From the NCBI RefSeq assembly GCF_017654505.1, contig NC_054536.1, positions 29,277,970-29,341,969 on the forward strand: DNA of 64,000 nt, read 5' to 3'. A model generated the notes under the pieces. The model saw nothing but the letters and a program-made list of their open reading frames with translations, was not told where the DNA came from and did no database searches. The position numbers and the translations under genes are program-made. Shown piece by piece: positions 35,300 through 46,376 of this stretch (within the stretch, counting starts at the first letter, position 1; each line of letters starts with the position of its first letter). The stretch comes from Polyodon spathula. Taxonomy: Eukaryota; Chordata; Actinopteri; Acipenseriformes; Polyodontidae.

Positions 35300-36095
35300 A
35301 CTCAATCAGTACATGACAAAGCATTTTCGGAAAAACAAATGTTTTTGGAAAACTGCAATCAGAAAACTAATTTTCTTAAAACGTCACTTTTCTGTGTTTA
35401 CATGATTAACGATAGAAAATCGAATTAGAATTCAACTGTATACATGGATTGACGTTTTCAGGAAAACACAGGATATTTTTGCGTGCAAAGTACTGTAGTA
35501 TCCTAGGTAGGATCTGAACAGACCGGACATTTCTGCAATAGAACAGAGACCAATCCAAAAACTCAAGTACTTTATCAAAGTGTCAGGTCTTAAATTCAAA
35601 GATTTCTGTCCTATACCTCTATTCAGATTCCCCACAATGTACAACAAGCCTTTCTAACAGCTTATCCTTTTCTATATTACCAGTTTCTTTTGCAGACATT
35701 ATTTTAAATTCTCATGTCATTTTAAAACTGGAAAACTTGTGCAGACTTTAACAAATGCATCACTTTATCCCTAACTAGACAAATGGATGCCAGATTATTA
35801 TTATTTTCTCAGTTTTCTAAAATCACGTGCAGGAGAAAAGAAACAAAAAGTGTGCACATGCGCAGTATGCTATTTTTCAATACGTTTTCCGAAAAGTGTG
35901 TTTACATGATACACATTTTGTTAGTTTTCGGAATTTAATCAGAAATTTCTAGGTGCTGTTTTCCGAAAACTGACTTTCGGAATATTCCAATACATTTTCC
36001 GAAAACTGTGTTTACATGAATTTTGATATCGGAATTAGTTTTCCAAAAACGTAGTTTTCGAAAACTATTGGAATTCTTATGCTCATGTAAACGCA
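35300..36095. mobile_element. Candidate non-autonomous DNA transposon with repeated subterminal motifs
   Basis: The motifs GTGTTTACATGA (about 35394, 35899, 36007), its complement CATGTAAACGCA (about 36084) and TTTTCCGAAAACTG/TTTTCGGAAAA (about 35324, 35886, 35960, 35994, 36053) recur in both orientations near both ends. Around 440 bases between them lack these motifs. Clusters of short subterminal repeats are typical of hAT- or P-like non-autonomous elements. Exact termini and target duplication were not resolved. Confidence 0.5.
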
Positions 36096-37698
36096 ATGAA
36101 TGAAACACTTTTGCAGACATCAAGTTACCCCCTGTCCTGTCTTCAGTGTGAAAAAAAGGCATCCTTAGAAATTAGATATTGTGCCCAAGATCTTGCTGGC
36201 TCAATCACATTTAAGGTACATTTGTACTTTCATTGCTTTTTGGTTAGGAATCTGGACATTTGTCCTGCTTTTCAGTGTTTTTTGCAGTTGATAAAGTAGC
36301 AGGGGATTACAATACAGACACTTTGGCTGTAACAGATGTAGCTTATCAGTACTGGCAAAAAGTAACTCAGCAACAAGTAGTTTATTGATATGTGTGGTTT
36401 TAAATTAAAAAGCAAATGTGCTGCTAATCAACACAGCCTAAATTACCTGTCTTTTTTGTAAACAATAACGTCAAAGCTAAGCTCCAAGCAGAAACACATA
36501 TATAGTTGTCTCCATGTAATTATTATGCCTTCTTTTGTGGTTTTACATGGCGTCTTTGTGGTTAAATACATTTTCTTTATTTTTTATTTTGTTGTGTCAC
36601 GATCAGCACACAGGGTTCTTTCAGATGGAACAGGTCTACACTCATTTCAATAACTACTGGCCATGTGTCCAGTAAGCTCCTTGAGGTGATGAGGCAGTTA
36701 ACTTGGTCTTGGGACCTGGTGCTGCTGTCCTTCAGTTCTCCTGAGCTGTTGTGGGGAGTTGCTGTGGAGAGCGAACATAATTAGACATTCTAACTACAGG
36801 AGGTAAAAATAACATGGGTAAAATAATTGGCCACACTACATTACAAAATAAATAAATAAGAGCACAGTATGTGAAACAAAGTGCAGCCCTAAAGGTTTAC
36901 ACTAGTGATCGCTTTCCTTTCATGTCTTCTTCTCCATTCAAAAGATCAAAGACATGCAGAGAAAGACTTCTAGTTGAAAGGTTTGATGCTGAACTGACCA
37001 CGTTTCTTTTAGTATGCCTAAATAGAGAATACAAGTGTAAAGGCACCTCTATAAATAAATAAATCTAACTTATTGTCTACTCATTAGCCTCCAGTGTTGC
37101 AGGCACCACCCCCGGAGTGGAAACATCTGTTAGTTCTCCCAGAAGGATTATTTCTGCAGTGTGTAGCTGCTTATCCTGACACGTGCTGGCTGAACGATGT
37201 ATGCACCCCTGCAATGCATGGCTCATGGACAGCTCTGGCCCTATTGCAATCTCAGTGTGGTGCATTTCTTAGCTACAAGCCCCTTGGGACATCTCGGGTG
37301 CCTTCTGTTGACTCTTTATGAGTCTGATCTAAGCCTTCACTGGGGCCCTGATCTGTGACCTTTTAAGGTTTTTTTTTTTTTTTTTTTTTTAAATGAGACT
37401 CATTTAAAAAGACATATAACATGAGTTGTGTTGTATAATTATTTTAACATTTGTGTCTTCATTTGATGTTTTGAATCATCATTATTTAAAAAAAAAAAAA
37501 AGGAAAACAGGAGGCGGGATGAGATGACAGTGGATAAAATCTGAGACATAGTCAAGGATTTTTATATTAGAAAATGGTTGCACTTGATGTGTCCTCAAGT
37601 TATAGCTATTAAATTACTAGTACTGTACAAATAGAACAATTTAAAAAAAAAAGAACAAAAAGAAAATGCAGTTTTGATTGTAAAATAAAAAAACTAAG

Positions 37699-37702
<4 letters not shown>
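36096..37702 (+). other. mocos: MOCOS intron, no assigned feature
   Basis: A GC-richer stretch at 37080-37345 stands out from the AT-rich background and has open frames on both strands, but no family signature. A long poly-T follows at 37369-37391 and a poly-A at about 37489-37501. Confidence 0.4.

Positions 37703-37785
<83 letters not shown>
37703..37785. repeat. (AT)n microsatellite, left flank of the Tc1 element
   Basis: About 41 AT units directly abutting the left inverted repeat of the Tc1-like transposon. Confidence 0.97.
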
Positions 37786-37791
<6 letters not shown>

Positions 37792-39390
37792 GCTCTGGAA
37801 AAAATTAAGAGACCACTGCAAATTTTTCTTAAATCAGCATCTCTACATGTATGGCAGCCATTCCATTCCAGTGTCTGTTGAATTCCAACACAGGCACATG
37901 AATGAGATACTGATTAGGGGATCACCTGAACCAAATCTTATTTAACAAGGAAAAGTATAAAAACCACTCCTGTGGTCATCACTATCCTCTTGCAATAGGA
38001 CCAGCTGGATGGCAAAACAGTGCTAGTAGTACCTCAAAACTAATTGGAATCAAAAAATAACTATTGACCATGCCGAAAGTTTTGATTGAGGAAAAGAAGG
38101 GTTCAATTCTGGCTTTACTGGCAGAGGGATACAGTGAGCGTCGAGTTGCTTCCATCCTTAAAATTTCAAAGACGGCGGTTCATAAGAACAAGGTCAAGCA
38201 GCACACATTAGGGACAACAAAGCTACAGACCGGCAGAGGGCGAAAACGACTCTCCACTGACCGGGATGGCCGCCAACTCATTCGAATGTCACTCAGCAAC
38301 CGTAGGATGACATCAAGTGACCTACAAAAAGAATGGCAAGCGGAAGCTGGGGTGAAGTGCACGGCGAGGATGGTTCGAAACAGGCTCCTAGGGGCAGGGC
38401 TGAAGCCGTGCAAAGCTAGAAAAAAACCCTTCATCAATGAGAAGCAAAGAAGAGCTAGGCTGAGGTTTGCAAAAGACCATAAGGATTGGACCGTAGAGGA
38501 CTGGAGTAAGGTCATCTTCTCTGATGAGTCAAATTTTCAGCTTTGCCCAACACCTGGTCGTCTAATGGTTAGACGGAGACCTGGAGAGGCCTACAAGTCA
38601 CAGTGTCTCGCACCCACTGTGAAATGTGGTGGAGGATCAGTGATGATCTGGGGGTGCTTCAGCAAGGCTGGAATCGGGCAGATTTGTCTTTGTGAAGGAC
38701 GCATGAATCAAGCCAAGTACAAGGTTGTCCTGGAAGAAACCTTCCTTCTGCTCTGACAATGTTCCCCAACTCTGAGGATTGGTTTTTCCAGCAGGACAAT
38801 GCTCCATGCCACACAGCCAGGTCAATCAAGGTGTGGATGGAGGACCACCAGATCAAGACCCTGTCATGGCCAGCCCAATCTCCAGACCTGAACCCCATTG
38901 AAAACCTTTGGAATGTGATCAAGAGGAAGATGGATGGTCACAAGCCATCAAACAAAGCCGAGCTGCTTGAATTTTTGCACCAGGAGTGGCATAAAGTCAC
39001 CCAACATCAATGTGAAAGACTGGTGGAGAGCATGCCAAGACGCATGAAAGCTGTGCTTGAAAATCAGGGTTATTCCACCAAATATTGATTTCTGAACTCT
39101 TCCTAAGTTAAAACATTAGTATTGTGTTGTTTAAAAATGAATATGAACTTATTTTCTTTGCATTATTCGAAGTCTGACAACACTGCATCTTTTTTGTTAT
39201 TTTGACCCGGTTGTCATTTTCTGCAAATAAATGCTCAAAATGACAATATTTTTATTTGGAATTTGGGAGAAATGTTGTCAGTAGTTTATAGAATAAAACA
39301 AAAATGTTCATTTTACCCAAACACGTACCTATAAATAGTAAAACCAGAGAAACTGATAATTTTGCAGTGGTCTCTTAATTTTTTCCAGAG

Positions 39391-39391
<1 letters not shown>
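37786..39391 (+). mobile_element. Tc1-like DNA transposon, nearly complete
   Basis: The left inverted repeat, AGCTCTGGAAAAAATTAAGA then GACCACTGCAAA (37791 on), is matched by TTTGCAGTGG then TCTCTTAATTTTTTCCAGAGCT at the right end (39361-39391). Both flanks are TA repeats, as expected for insertion at a TA dinucleotide. The 1.6-kb length is standard for Tc1-like elements in fish. The inverted repeats are almost identical, so the insertion is young compared with the other relics here. Confidence 0.93.
38064..39088 (+). pseudogene. Tc1 transposase with one frameshift
   Basis: The first frame (38064-38756) carries the paired-like helix-turn-helix DNA-binding region (RRVASILKISKTAVHK, then GRGRKRLSTDRDGRQLIRMS, then ARMVRNRLLGAGLK) and the first catalytic aspartate in IFSDESNFQL, followed by GGGSVMIWGCFS. 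It stops after EETFLLL. The protein resumes in another frame just after, from MFPNSEDWFFQQDNAPCHTA, which supplies the second Asp, then SPDLNPIENLWN with the final Glu of DDE, and runs to a natural end (ENQGYSTKY). A single indel near 38745-38755 is enough to explain the break. All three catalytic residues remain. Confidence 0.93.

Positions 39392-39455
<64 letters not shown>
39392..39455. repeat. (TA)n microsatellite, right flank of the Tc1 element
   Basis: About 32 TA units directly after the right inverted repeat. With the left flank, it indicates insertion inside one TA microsatellite. Confidence 0.95.
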
Positions 39456-39465
<10 letters not shown>

Positions 39466-39899
39466 ATATATTTTAAAACACAGCTAAGCGACAGTATTAT
39501 CAAACATTTGTTACAGGATATCCTAAAGAGTCAAGATCAGAGAAGTAGTATTGCAGCCTTAAGCTAAATATAAAATGTTCTTACCATGAAAAGATATCCC
39601 ATGTTTTATTCAGTGTCAGGGCTTCATTACAAGACCTTTTGGTTTCCAAATGTATGTGTGAATCTGCATTACAGATACTGTACACTGTATAAAATTGAGA
39701 GTACATGTCCATGTGAAAATACAGCATCAATCAATTAGTTACACACAGTATATCGGTATTTGTTTAGTCGTAAAAAAATAAATAAAAAAATAACTACCAG
39801 TAAAACAGTACTATAAACAAATTGTCTTATATTTTGCCATGCGCTAGGCAATGAAACATGAAAGGAGCGTACAGAAACTAGCTCCAACCAATATTTTAA

Positions 39900-40062
39900 G
39901 TGCACCACAGTGAGCAGTACCAGGGGACACAGCAGTAAATTAAGTGGTGACGGACTTAGGGTAGGAGACGTCTGAGTTGCATGGGTATGTTATGGGAGTG
40001 GGATGGGCACTGATGGGCTGAATGGCCTCCTCCCGTTCACAAATTGTCCTATGTTCTTTTGC
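39900..40062 (+). pseudogene. LINE 3' end fragment
   Basis: GATGGGCTGAATGGCCTCCT, then CCGTTCACAAATTGTCCTATGTTC, is a diverged copy of the 3' end of the LINE at 50575-51413 (GATGGGCCGAATGGCCTCCT). The segment before it looks like decayed ORF2 C-terminus. It is a severely 5'-truncated insertion. Confidence 0.7.
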
Positions 40063-43000
40063 TCATACATAAACAAAGCACTGAAAAAGGGGACATGCCA
40101 TGGTGGGGAGTTAATTAGTGCCCTGGCATTTTACACATTGGCTTTAGTTTAGATGCCTTTTCTAACCAAACTAGTTCCCTTTATCAACAAGTAAGAAATT
40201 AAGAAAATTACATTACAGAAAAAAGAAAGTAAGTTTCAAGTTTCCTTAGGCGACTGTCAACTGATCAAACGTAGACACACTTTCTACTTTTAGTATTTTC
40301 ATTACACACTACTAATTCCCCAGAGAATTACAGCTCGGGGGAGCATGTATGAAATCAGAAATGACAGCTCTTGGATTAAATGGATATTATCTCAGCAAAA
40401 TGGTGTTTCACATGTCCTCGATGAGTTTCTTTTTTTTTAAGAGGCAGTTGGCTCTGCACTGTTGATTAATAGCTTGCTACTTCATAAGGTTTTTGAATGT
40501 TCTCAGCCAGTGACACATAAGGTTACACAGATGCATGAGACAAACCTTGAAAAAAGTGCTTTCCCCCGCCATCAAAAACCTATCCCATGTGGATTAAGGA
40601 TTTTTTGTTTGTCTTGCACTTGGTTATTAAAGGAAAAAAAAAAAGTAATTATGTTTGGTTTCCTGCTTCAAAGTGCTAGGTCTGTCAGATTAAGTAGAGA
40701 TGCTGAATTAAGCCTTCAGGATTCAGCCACAGCTATGTAGTGAGAGACATTAGTTTTCAATGATGTCTGACTTGAATTAATTGTATCCTACAGTATAAAA
40801 TCATAAATATAGATTCCTGTCTTGAAAAAACAATAAGGTACTCTGGTTCTGGTGTTATGAAACCATAATATGCTTATTTTACATAATAATGCCCCGAGTA
40901 TGAAGCTAATGGAGTAGTTAAAGTTAAAAACTACAGTGCCCAGGAAACAAGGATGACATGATGTTATTATTATTATTATTGTTGTTATTATCGCTATTCT
41001 ATTTCTAAATGTAATCTGTAATCATGTAATCTGTTTACATGACATGGCGAATTCACTAAATACTGCTTATCCAAATGTAATGGAACTTGGTAAGGACATT
41101 CTCCAGCACAAGTTGTTGAGAATATAAGAATCTTTGGCTATCAGTTATTTTTTTCACAGCTGTTTGTTTTGTTGTTTGGTACTTTTTAAATGCTGCTATA
41201 CAGTACAGGAGAATTTCAATTTTGCTTGATCTAACCTCATCTACCAAGGGAGAGCCTGCGCTCTCTGAACAAATGAAACGACTAAAGAAAGTCAGTCTGT
41301 CGGACAGGGTAGGATAGTGCCACCATAATTAAAATTCAATCCCAGAGTAGACACTGTAAATGCTGCTTTGAGGGAGTTGTTACCTTGACTCGTGAAACAA
41401 CAGTGCTATGCCTACTGTTGCAGCTACTTAGCTGCAAGACTGAAAACTCAAGACTGCCTATAAGATCAGATGGCTTTGATTGATTATCAGTATTTCAGAA
41501 GGAGCTTCCAATATTTAAAAAAAGCCCATTTGTGTGACATGTGACTGGCCAGCACTGAATGTCTAAAAAAATTGCTTAAAATGAACAGTTGCATTCAAGA
41601 AATTTAGAACAAGCAGCAGTGAAAATCTAAAATAAAAATACACTTAATGTTTGTGTGTTGCACATGTCGTGCCATTAACAAAATGCTCCGAAAACTTAAC
41701 ATAAAGAAAATTATTTTAATGAGGGGCTGTCAGCTGTTGCAGGGGAAACTTTATTTCTCAATGTACTGCTGAGAAAAATAAATATTTAGGAAATAAAAAA
41801 TGAAATATACTGTAGCTTACTTGACTACAGTAAAATAAACTGCCTTTCACTAAAATAGCTCTCAGATTGTGCTAATGAAAACTTCTACAATACGTGACAC
41901 TTGCTGTGGTCTATTTAATATCGAAAATAGCAGAACGAACACACTGCAATTTAAAGGTGTTTTTTTTTTTTTTTTTTTTTACTGAAAAATAAACGATAAC
42001 ATAAGAGCTGTCTGTGTTATACATGCTGTCAGAGCAGGACTTGACATAACACTGAGCTGCAGCATGTTATGTCCCATACTGTACACAGTTAAAGGTGCGG
42101 TCACCAATTCCACACACATTTTCAACAAGTCTTAAATTGCAGGGGCCTTGTTGCTCCAAAAGTCAGTTGTTGTTCTTGTTAATCTTGTTTTGCAGTGAGC
42201 AGTGCTGAAATAAAACTCCTTCATTGCACTAATGGAAGACTTTGTCAGACACTACAGTCAGATCACTACAGTCTAGCACATGTCAGAATGCTTCATTTTA
42301 ATCCCTTTTCTCAAAAATGTCCCAGTGGGAGGGGACACTCATCGGCACTACGCACCACAATGTCACTACATTATAAGTGCCACATACCTGGCAACTAATT
42401 GAAAACCCTGACATTAGTGTTCTGTTCTCACTGATACATATCTTTGCGCCTCTGTGTTGCTTTTTCTGAGCTGACCTATAACCCCTTGAGAACCTACCAT
42501 TTCTCCCACTTCAGTTAACTGTGAGTATTAGCCGATGACAAATGTACTGAATGTAAAGGTACTATATATTGTTTTATATTTCTAAGCTTTTTAGATTTTT
42601 TTATTGAATTCACTTGAAAGAAAAACCACTGTCATTTTTCATTCCACTTTTGTTTTCTACAATAAGCTTTGTTTTTGCAATGGTTAAACACAATGCTTGG
42701 GTCTGCTAACACAGAAACATACAAGAATACAGTAGAGTTATGCAATTCTCTAGTTTTGGCAGGGAAAGAACTCATGTAGATACAAACCAGCAAAAAAAGC
42801 AGGCTAGTGAAAAAGGCAGTTGTCTTGATTAGCAAAAAGCAAAAAACTCCTATAAACCAAATGATGAACTCTAAAACCAACAACATGTGTAATAATTCTA
42901 TTTGCGTAGTTACATGTTTGTTTTGGGGTGCTGAGATAGGGGTCAGAGTTAAAATGTACTCCGGACCTTCACCTTGCTGTAACTTAGAATATTGGACCTT

Positions 43001-43071
43001 CACATAAAACAATTGACTACCCTGCAGTAAACTAAACTACTGCTGTTGCTACCAAAGTCCCGCCCTCCCAG
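40063..43071 (+). other. mocos: MOCOS intron, no feature recognised
   Basis: AT-rich, with a (TTA)n run near 40966-40990 and a poly-T at 41959-41981. No exon or transposon protein is supported. Confidence 0.45.
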
Positions 43072-43305
43072 CTACTGCGGGTCATTGCGACGGTCCAGGC
43101 TGAGCAGAGCCTTCACAGACACTGTCATGCAGTTGAAGGGTTCCATAGTAGTTAATCCTGCAGAGCGGACATTCTCCTCCTTGATGCCAACAAAGGACCC
43201 CTCTATGTAGCATGACGATGCAGTCTCCTCAAGCTGTGGCGCAAATGCCTTTTTGAGCTGCGCGCAGCCTCCTTGAGCACAGCCCCCTGCCAGTCCATAT
43301 CCAGC
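43072..43305 (-). other. Unrecognised 77-codon open segment, GC-rich
   Basis: On the minus strand one frame stays open from a stop at 43306-43308 to a TAG at 43072-43074. It has an amino-acid composition unlike random AT-rich intron: QLKKAFAPQLEETASSCYIE, then GSFVGIKEENVRSAGLTTME, then PFNCMTVSVKALLSLDRRND, then PQ and the stop. A neighbouring frame (LDMDWQGAVLKEAA) joins well at its 5' side, suggesting one frameshift. There is no start codon at a sensible place. I do not recognise the family. It may be the 3' part of a processed pseudogene, an unannotated antisense exon, or a transposon protein. It lies about 270 bases upstream of a MOCOS exon, on the opposite strand. Confidence 0.35.
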
Positions 43306-43572
43306 TCAGCGGTTGCCTAACAACACATCACAGCTGCACACATCAGTGCAAGAACCAGCAATAGGGTTCTCCCTGTCACAAACCCCTTAATATATTGTAG
43401 AGATACAACAGAATTACAGTAATTGCATTGCTTTTAATAAGATGAACTTTCACAATACCTGTCTGCAACATATTCACTGCAATTGACTGAGCAGGTGTAA
43501 AACAAATAAAAATTGAAGAACTTGTAAATAGGGTAAGTAATACATGTTTTCTTTTGCTTTTTATTCTGAAAG

Positions 43573-43772
43573 AGGGGATGAAGAACATCAGACTGCACAC
43601 GTTTGGACTGGCACGCTACACCTACCTGATCCTGTCCACTCTGCAGCATGCGAACGGGAAGCCAGTGGCCCGCATCTACAGTGATACTGAGTTCTGTGAC
43701 CCTAGCACTCAAGGGGCAATCATTAATTTCAATGTGCTTGACAGCAATGGAGACATCATTGGGTATTCTCAG
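43573..43772 (+). CDS. mocos: Molybdenum cofactor sulfurase, 200-base exon
   Basis: The exon completes a lysine codon begun at 24746 and encodes GMKNIRLHTFGLARYTYLIL, then STLQHANGKPVARIYSDTEF, then GAIINFNVLDSNGDIIGYSQ. This is the C-terminal small lobe of the NifS-like domain (human MOCOS has the same INFNVLD.xGxIIGYSQ block). The acceptor TTCTGAAAG is weak in pyrimidines. The alternative AG two bases later would put a TGA in frame. The donor is CAG|GTATGT, phase 0. Confidence 0.95.
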
Positions 43773-45143
43773 GTATGTACACCACAGTGTCTTATTTCTT
43801 CATTTTTAACCCACTTGTATTGATGCTGGTGCAGCTATGGGGCCACAAAGAATTGCTTGAGTAACAAAAGCATCAGTGCAGTACATTCTCATACATCTGT
43901 TCTCTGTAAGTATAACTGTAAGTCAGTAATCAAGAGTTTGAAAACAAATGTTTACCTTCTGTAGCATTTGCATCTGTCTCCAGTATCTGTGTGATTAGTG
44001 TAATATATATTCTTTGATTGTCTTTATTATTATTATTGTACTTTATTTCAAGATGTGCAAAAAAATTCTATAGGTTGAAAGCTTGTACCTTGTCTAACAG
44101 ACTGTGGAAATGGACCGTTACCACATGAAGTGATATGGTACCAGGAAGATGACAGTGTAGACTCTCTTTCTACAGCATGGTGCTTGATAAGTCTCCAGTG
44201 AAAATTTAAACCAAAAATACCAAGTAAATATCCCCACCACAGCATATAGTAACCAGTGATACCAAAAATGTAGTACGATTGTTAGTTATTAAGCTGAATT
44301 TCATGTGTACGTCAGAAATATTTGATTACATTTTCCTGCTTGACTTTTAGTCTTGGGATATATATTTTATATATGACTAGGGGAAACTGAAAAACCTGTT
44401 GGCTGTATTTTAATTCCCAGATATAACAGAAAATGTAAAAAATTATACTAACATACATTTGTTTTAATAATTCTGTTACCATGTTAAGTAATTATTTTCC
44501 AATATATAGGTCCGGTTATTAACTTCTTCCTATCTAGTACCCAACACTTAACGGGTCATATTTTTCATTAGGTGTGCAGAAATTATATAATTTATAGCAT
44601 GCTGATGTGGAAATTGAATTCTGCTGTGCGCTTTAAGTGCATTAAAACCAAATATTGCTGTTATGGTATTCTCTGTTTTTTGTCAGTTCAAAGCTTTTTT
44701 TTTTCTTGTCAACGAAGGGCACAAAAACACCCTGAGCTCATTTGACAGGTGCTCCTTGACTGGCTTTTATTATAACAGAGAGTGCAATTACTCAGGCATA
44801 GCATGAGATTAATAGCTGGGCTAATGGGCTTTTTGGCCATATTCTCAACAGTAACCCCAAAAATTGCTTGAGCAGCATTTTCATATTGATCCAGCAGTAA
44901 GCATCAAGGATCCAGATTATGTTTGCAAGACAGCACATTATATTTTACATTACAAGCACAGCTGGTTTAATGTTACTAAATGTTTTACTTTGCAAGCTGA
45001 GTTCGTTTTACAGTGAATTACGTAGTTGTTCCCAGGCAAAGGCAAACATGGTTAAAGAAAAGAGAAGAGTGGTGAAAACATAAACTAAGATACATAGCTC
45101 AATGTAGAAAAAATTAAGATTCAAACTATTCTTTATAAATTAT
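43773..45143 (+). other. mocos: MOCOS intron, complex sequence, possible conserved non-coding segment
   Basis: No transposon is recognised. About 44690-44930 is high-complexity sequence with balanced composition and homeodomain-like cores (AGATTAATAGC, TAATGGG), unlike the low-complexity surroundings. This is only a compositional hint of a regulatory element. Confidence 0.3.
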
Positions 45144-45369
45144 TAGGGCTGTCAGTTAATCACAGTTAACATCTGCAATTAATGCATTAATTTTTTGGGA
45201 GATTAATTCTTTTAACACACATTAATCGTATTTCTCTGTCATGTCCCTCTTAGCATACCGGAATTAATTTCCTGCAGCAGTATTTTAATACACTTGAGTG
45301 CATGCCAGGTTTGAATAAGTGCAGTCATCATTTGAATATTAAATTAGTCAAGGAACTGCATTATGTAGC

Positions 45370-45660
45370 AAAGCACTCAAACTGAAGGACTTGTGAATGG
45401 GAAGTTTATTTTTAATAAAAAACTTTCTGATGGTTCATTAGATAGAAAAAGGTTTACTTGTATCTACTGTCAAAGTTTGACAGTAGATACAAACTGTTTC
45501 AGTTTCGCAGATATGCATCTAATCTGTTGTACCACCTGTGTGCTGCTAAACATGCTTTTACTTCTCAACATACATGTTCTAGTAGTTCTTTTGCTACAGA
45601 CAACAACAACAACAACAACAATACAACAACAAATGAAACCCATCAGTTTCGATAGAGTAC
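45370..45660 (+). pseudogene. BED zinc-finger exon relic of a ZBED-type hAT transposase
   Basis: Adjacent frames read NGKFIFNKKLSDGSLDRK and then KFDSRYKLFQFRRYASNLLY followed by HLCAAKHAF. The spacing of a C..C pair (IYCQ region) and H...H in YHLCAAKHAF fits a BED zinc finger with its usual AKHAF-like end. The frame shifts at a perfect 35-base palindrome (45458-45492). The remainder of the transposase is missing, so the copy is non-autonomous. Confidence 0.6.
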
Positions 45661-45898
45661 TCTTTTAGAAATTCAGGATCGCTGCAAACCCATGAATCAA
45701 GCTAAGCATGATACTATAACCAGTGCTGCTGGATAGCTACTAACTGCAGCCCCGGTAACATTGAAGCTTTGTTTTATTACAATAACCACGTTTGTTTTTA
45801 AACAATGTTATTTATAGTTATGGAGGATATAAGTGTTACTCAGTGAATATTTTGTCTTATTTAGGCAATTTCAAGTTATTTATAAAATATGATTTAAA

Positions 45899-45955
<57 letters not shown>
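45899..45955. repeat. (ATT)n microsatellite
   Basis: About 19 ATT/TTA units within the hAT element. Confidence 0.97.
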
Positions 45956-46216
45956 TAAACGACAATGAAAAACATCAGTTTATGAGTAAAGGAAGCTGTA
46001 ATTGTAAATGCAGTAAGGTGAGTATTAAATTGACTCCATTGTGATTTATCAGTTGGTTCAAACAATTTAACAATAAATGCTGGATTGTAAATAAATATAA
46101 AACTATAAAGAGGGACCAACAAATAGGATCTTTTTAATAAGATCTTTAATAAGAAACAAGTTATTCTATTCTACGACCCAACAAAAGACTTATTATTACA
46201 TATATTTTCTGATAAT

Positions 46217-46217
46217 A

Positions 46218-46251
<34 letters not shown>
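46217..46251. repeat. (AAT)n microsatellite
   Basis: About 11 AAT units within the hAT element. Confidence 0.93.
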
Positions 46252-46255
<4 letters not shown>

Positions 46256-46376
46256 CATAAACTTAAATGAGATGGATGCAGTAATTGTATCCATGAAATA
46301 TGTGATTAAAACCAAGATTAACTGAGATTCAAGTTTTAAATCTCAAAATGAATCACTTGACAGCCTTACAAATTAT

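Larger units (their letters stand above)
45144..46368 (+). mobile_element. hAT transposon derivative with 8-bp target duplication
   Basis: The left end TAGGGCTGTCAGTTAATCAC and right end AATGAATCACTTGACAGCCTTA are the inverted repeats of a well-known vertebrate hAT group (AGGGCTGTCA ends with TTAATC subterminal motifs). The flanks TAAATTAT (45136-45143) and CAAATTAT (46369-46376) match at 7 of 8 bases, the hAT target duplication length. The 1.2-kb interior keeps a degraded BED-finger coding piece and two simple repeats. Confidence 0.88.

Noticed and set aside
38180..38922. Minus-strand open frames inside the Tc1 element
   Set aside because: They overlap the clearly homologous + strand transposase and have no family signature.
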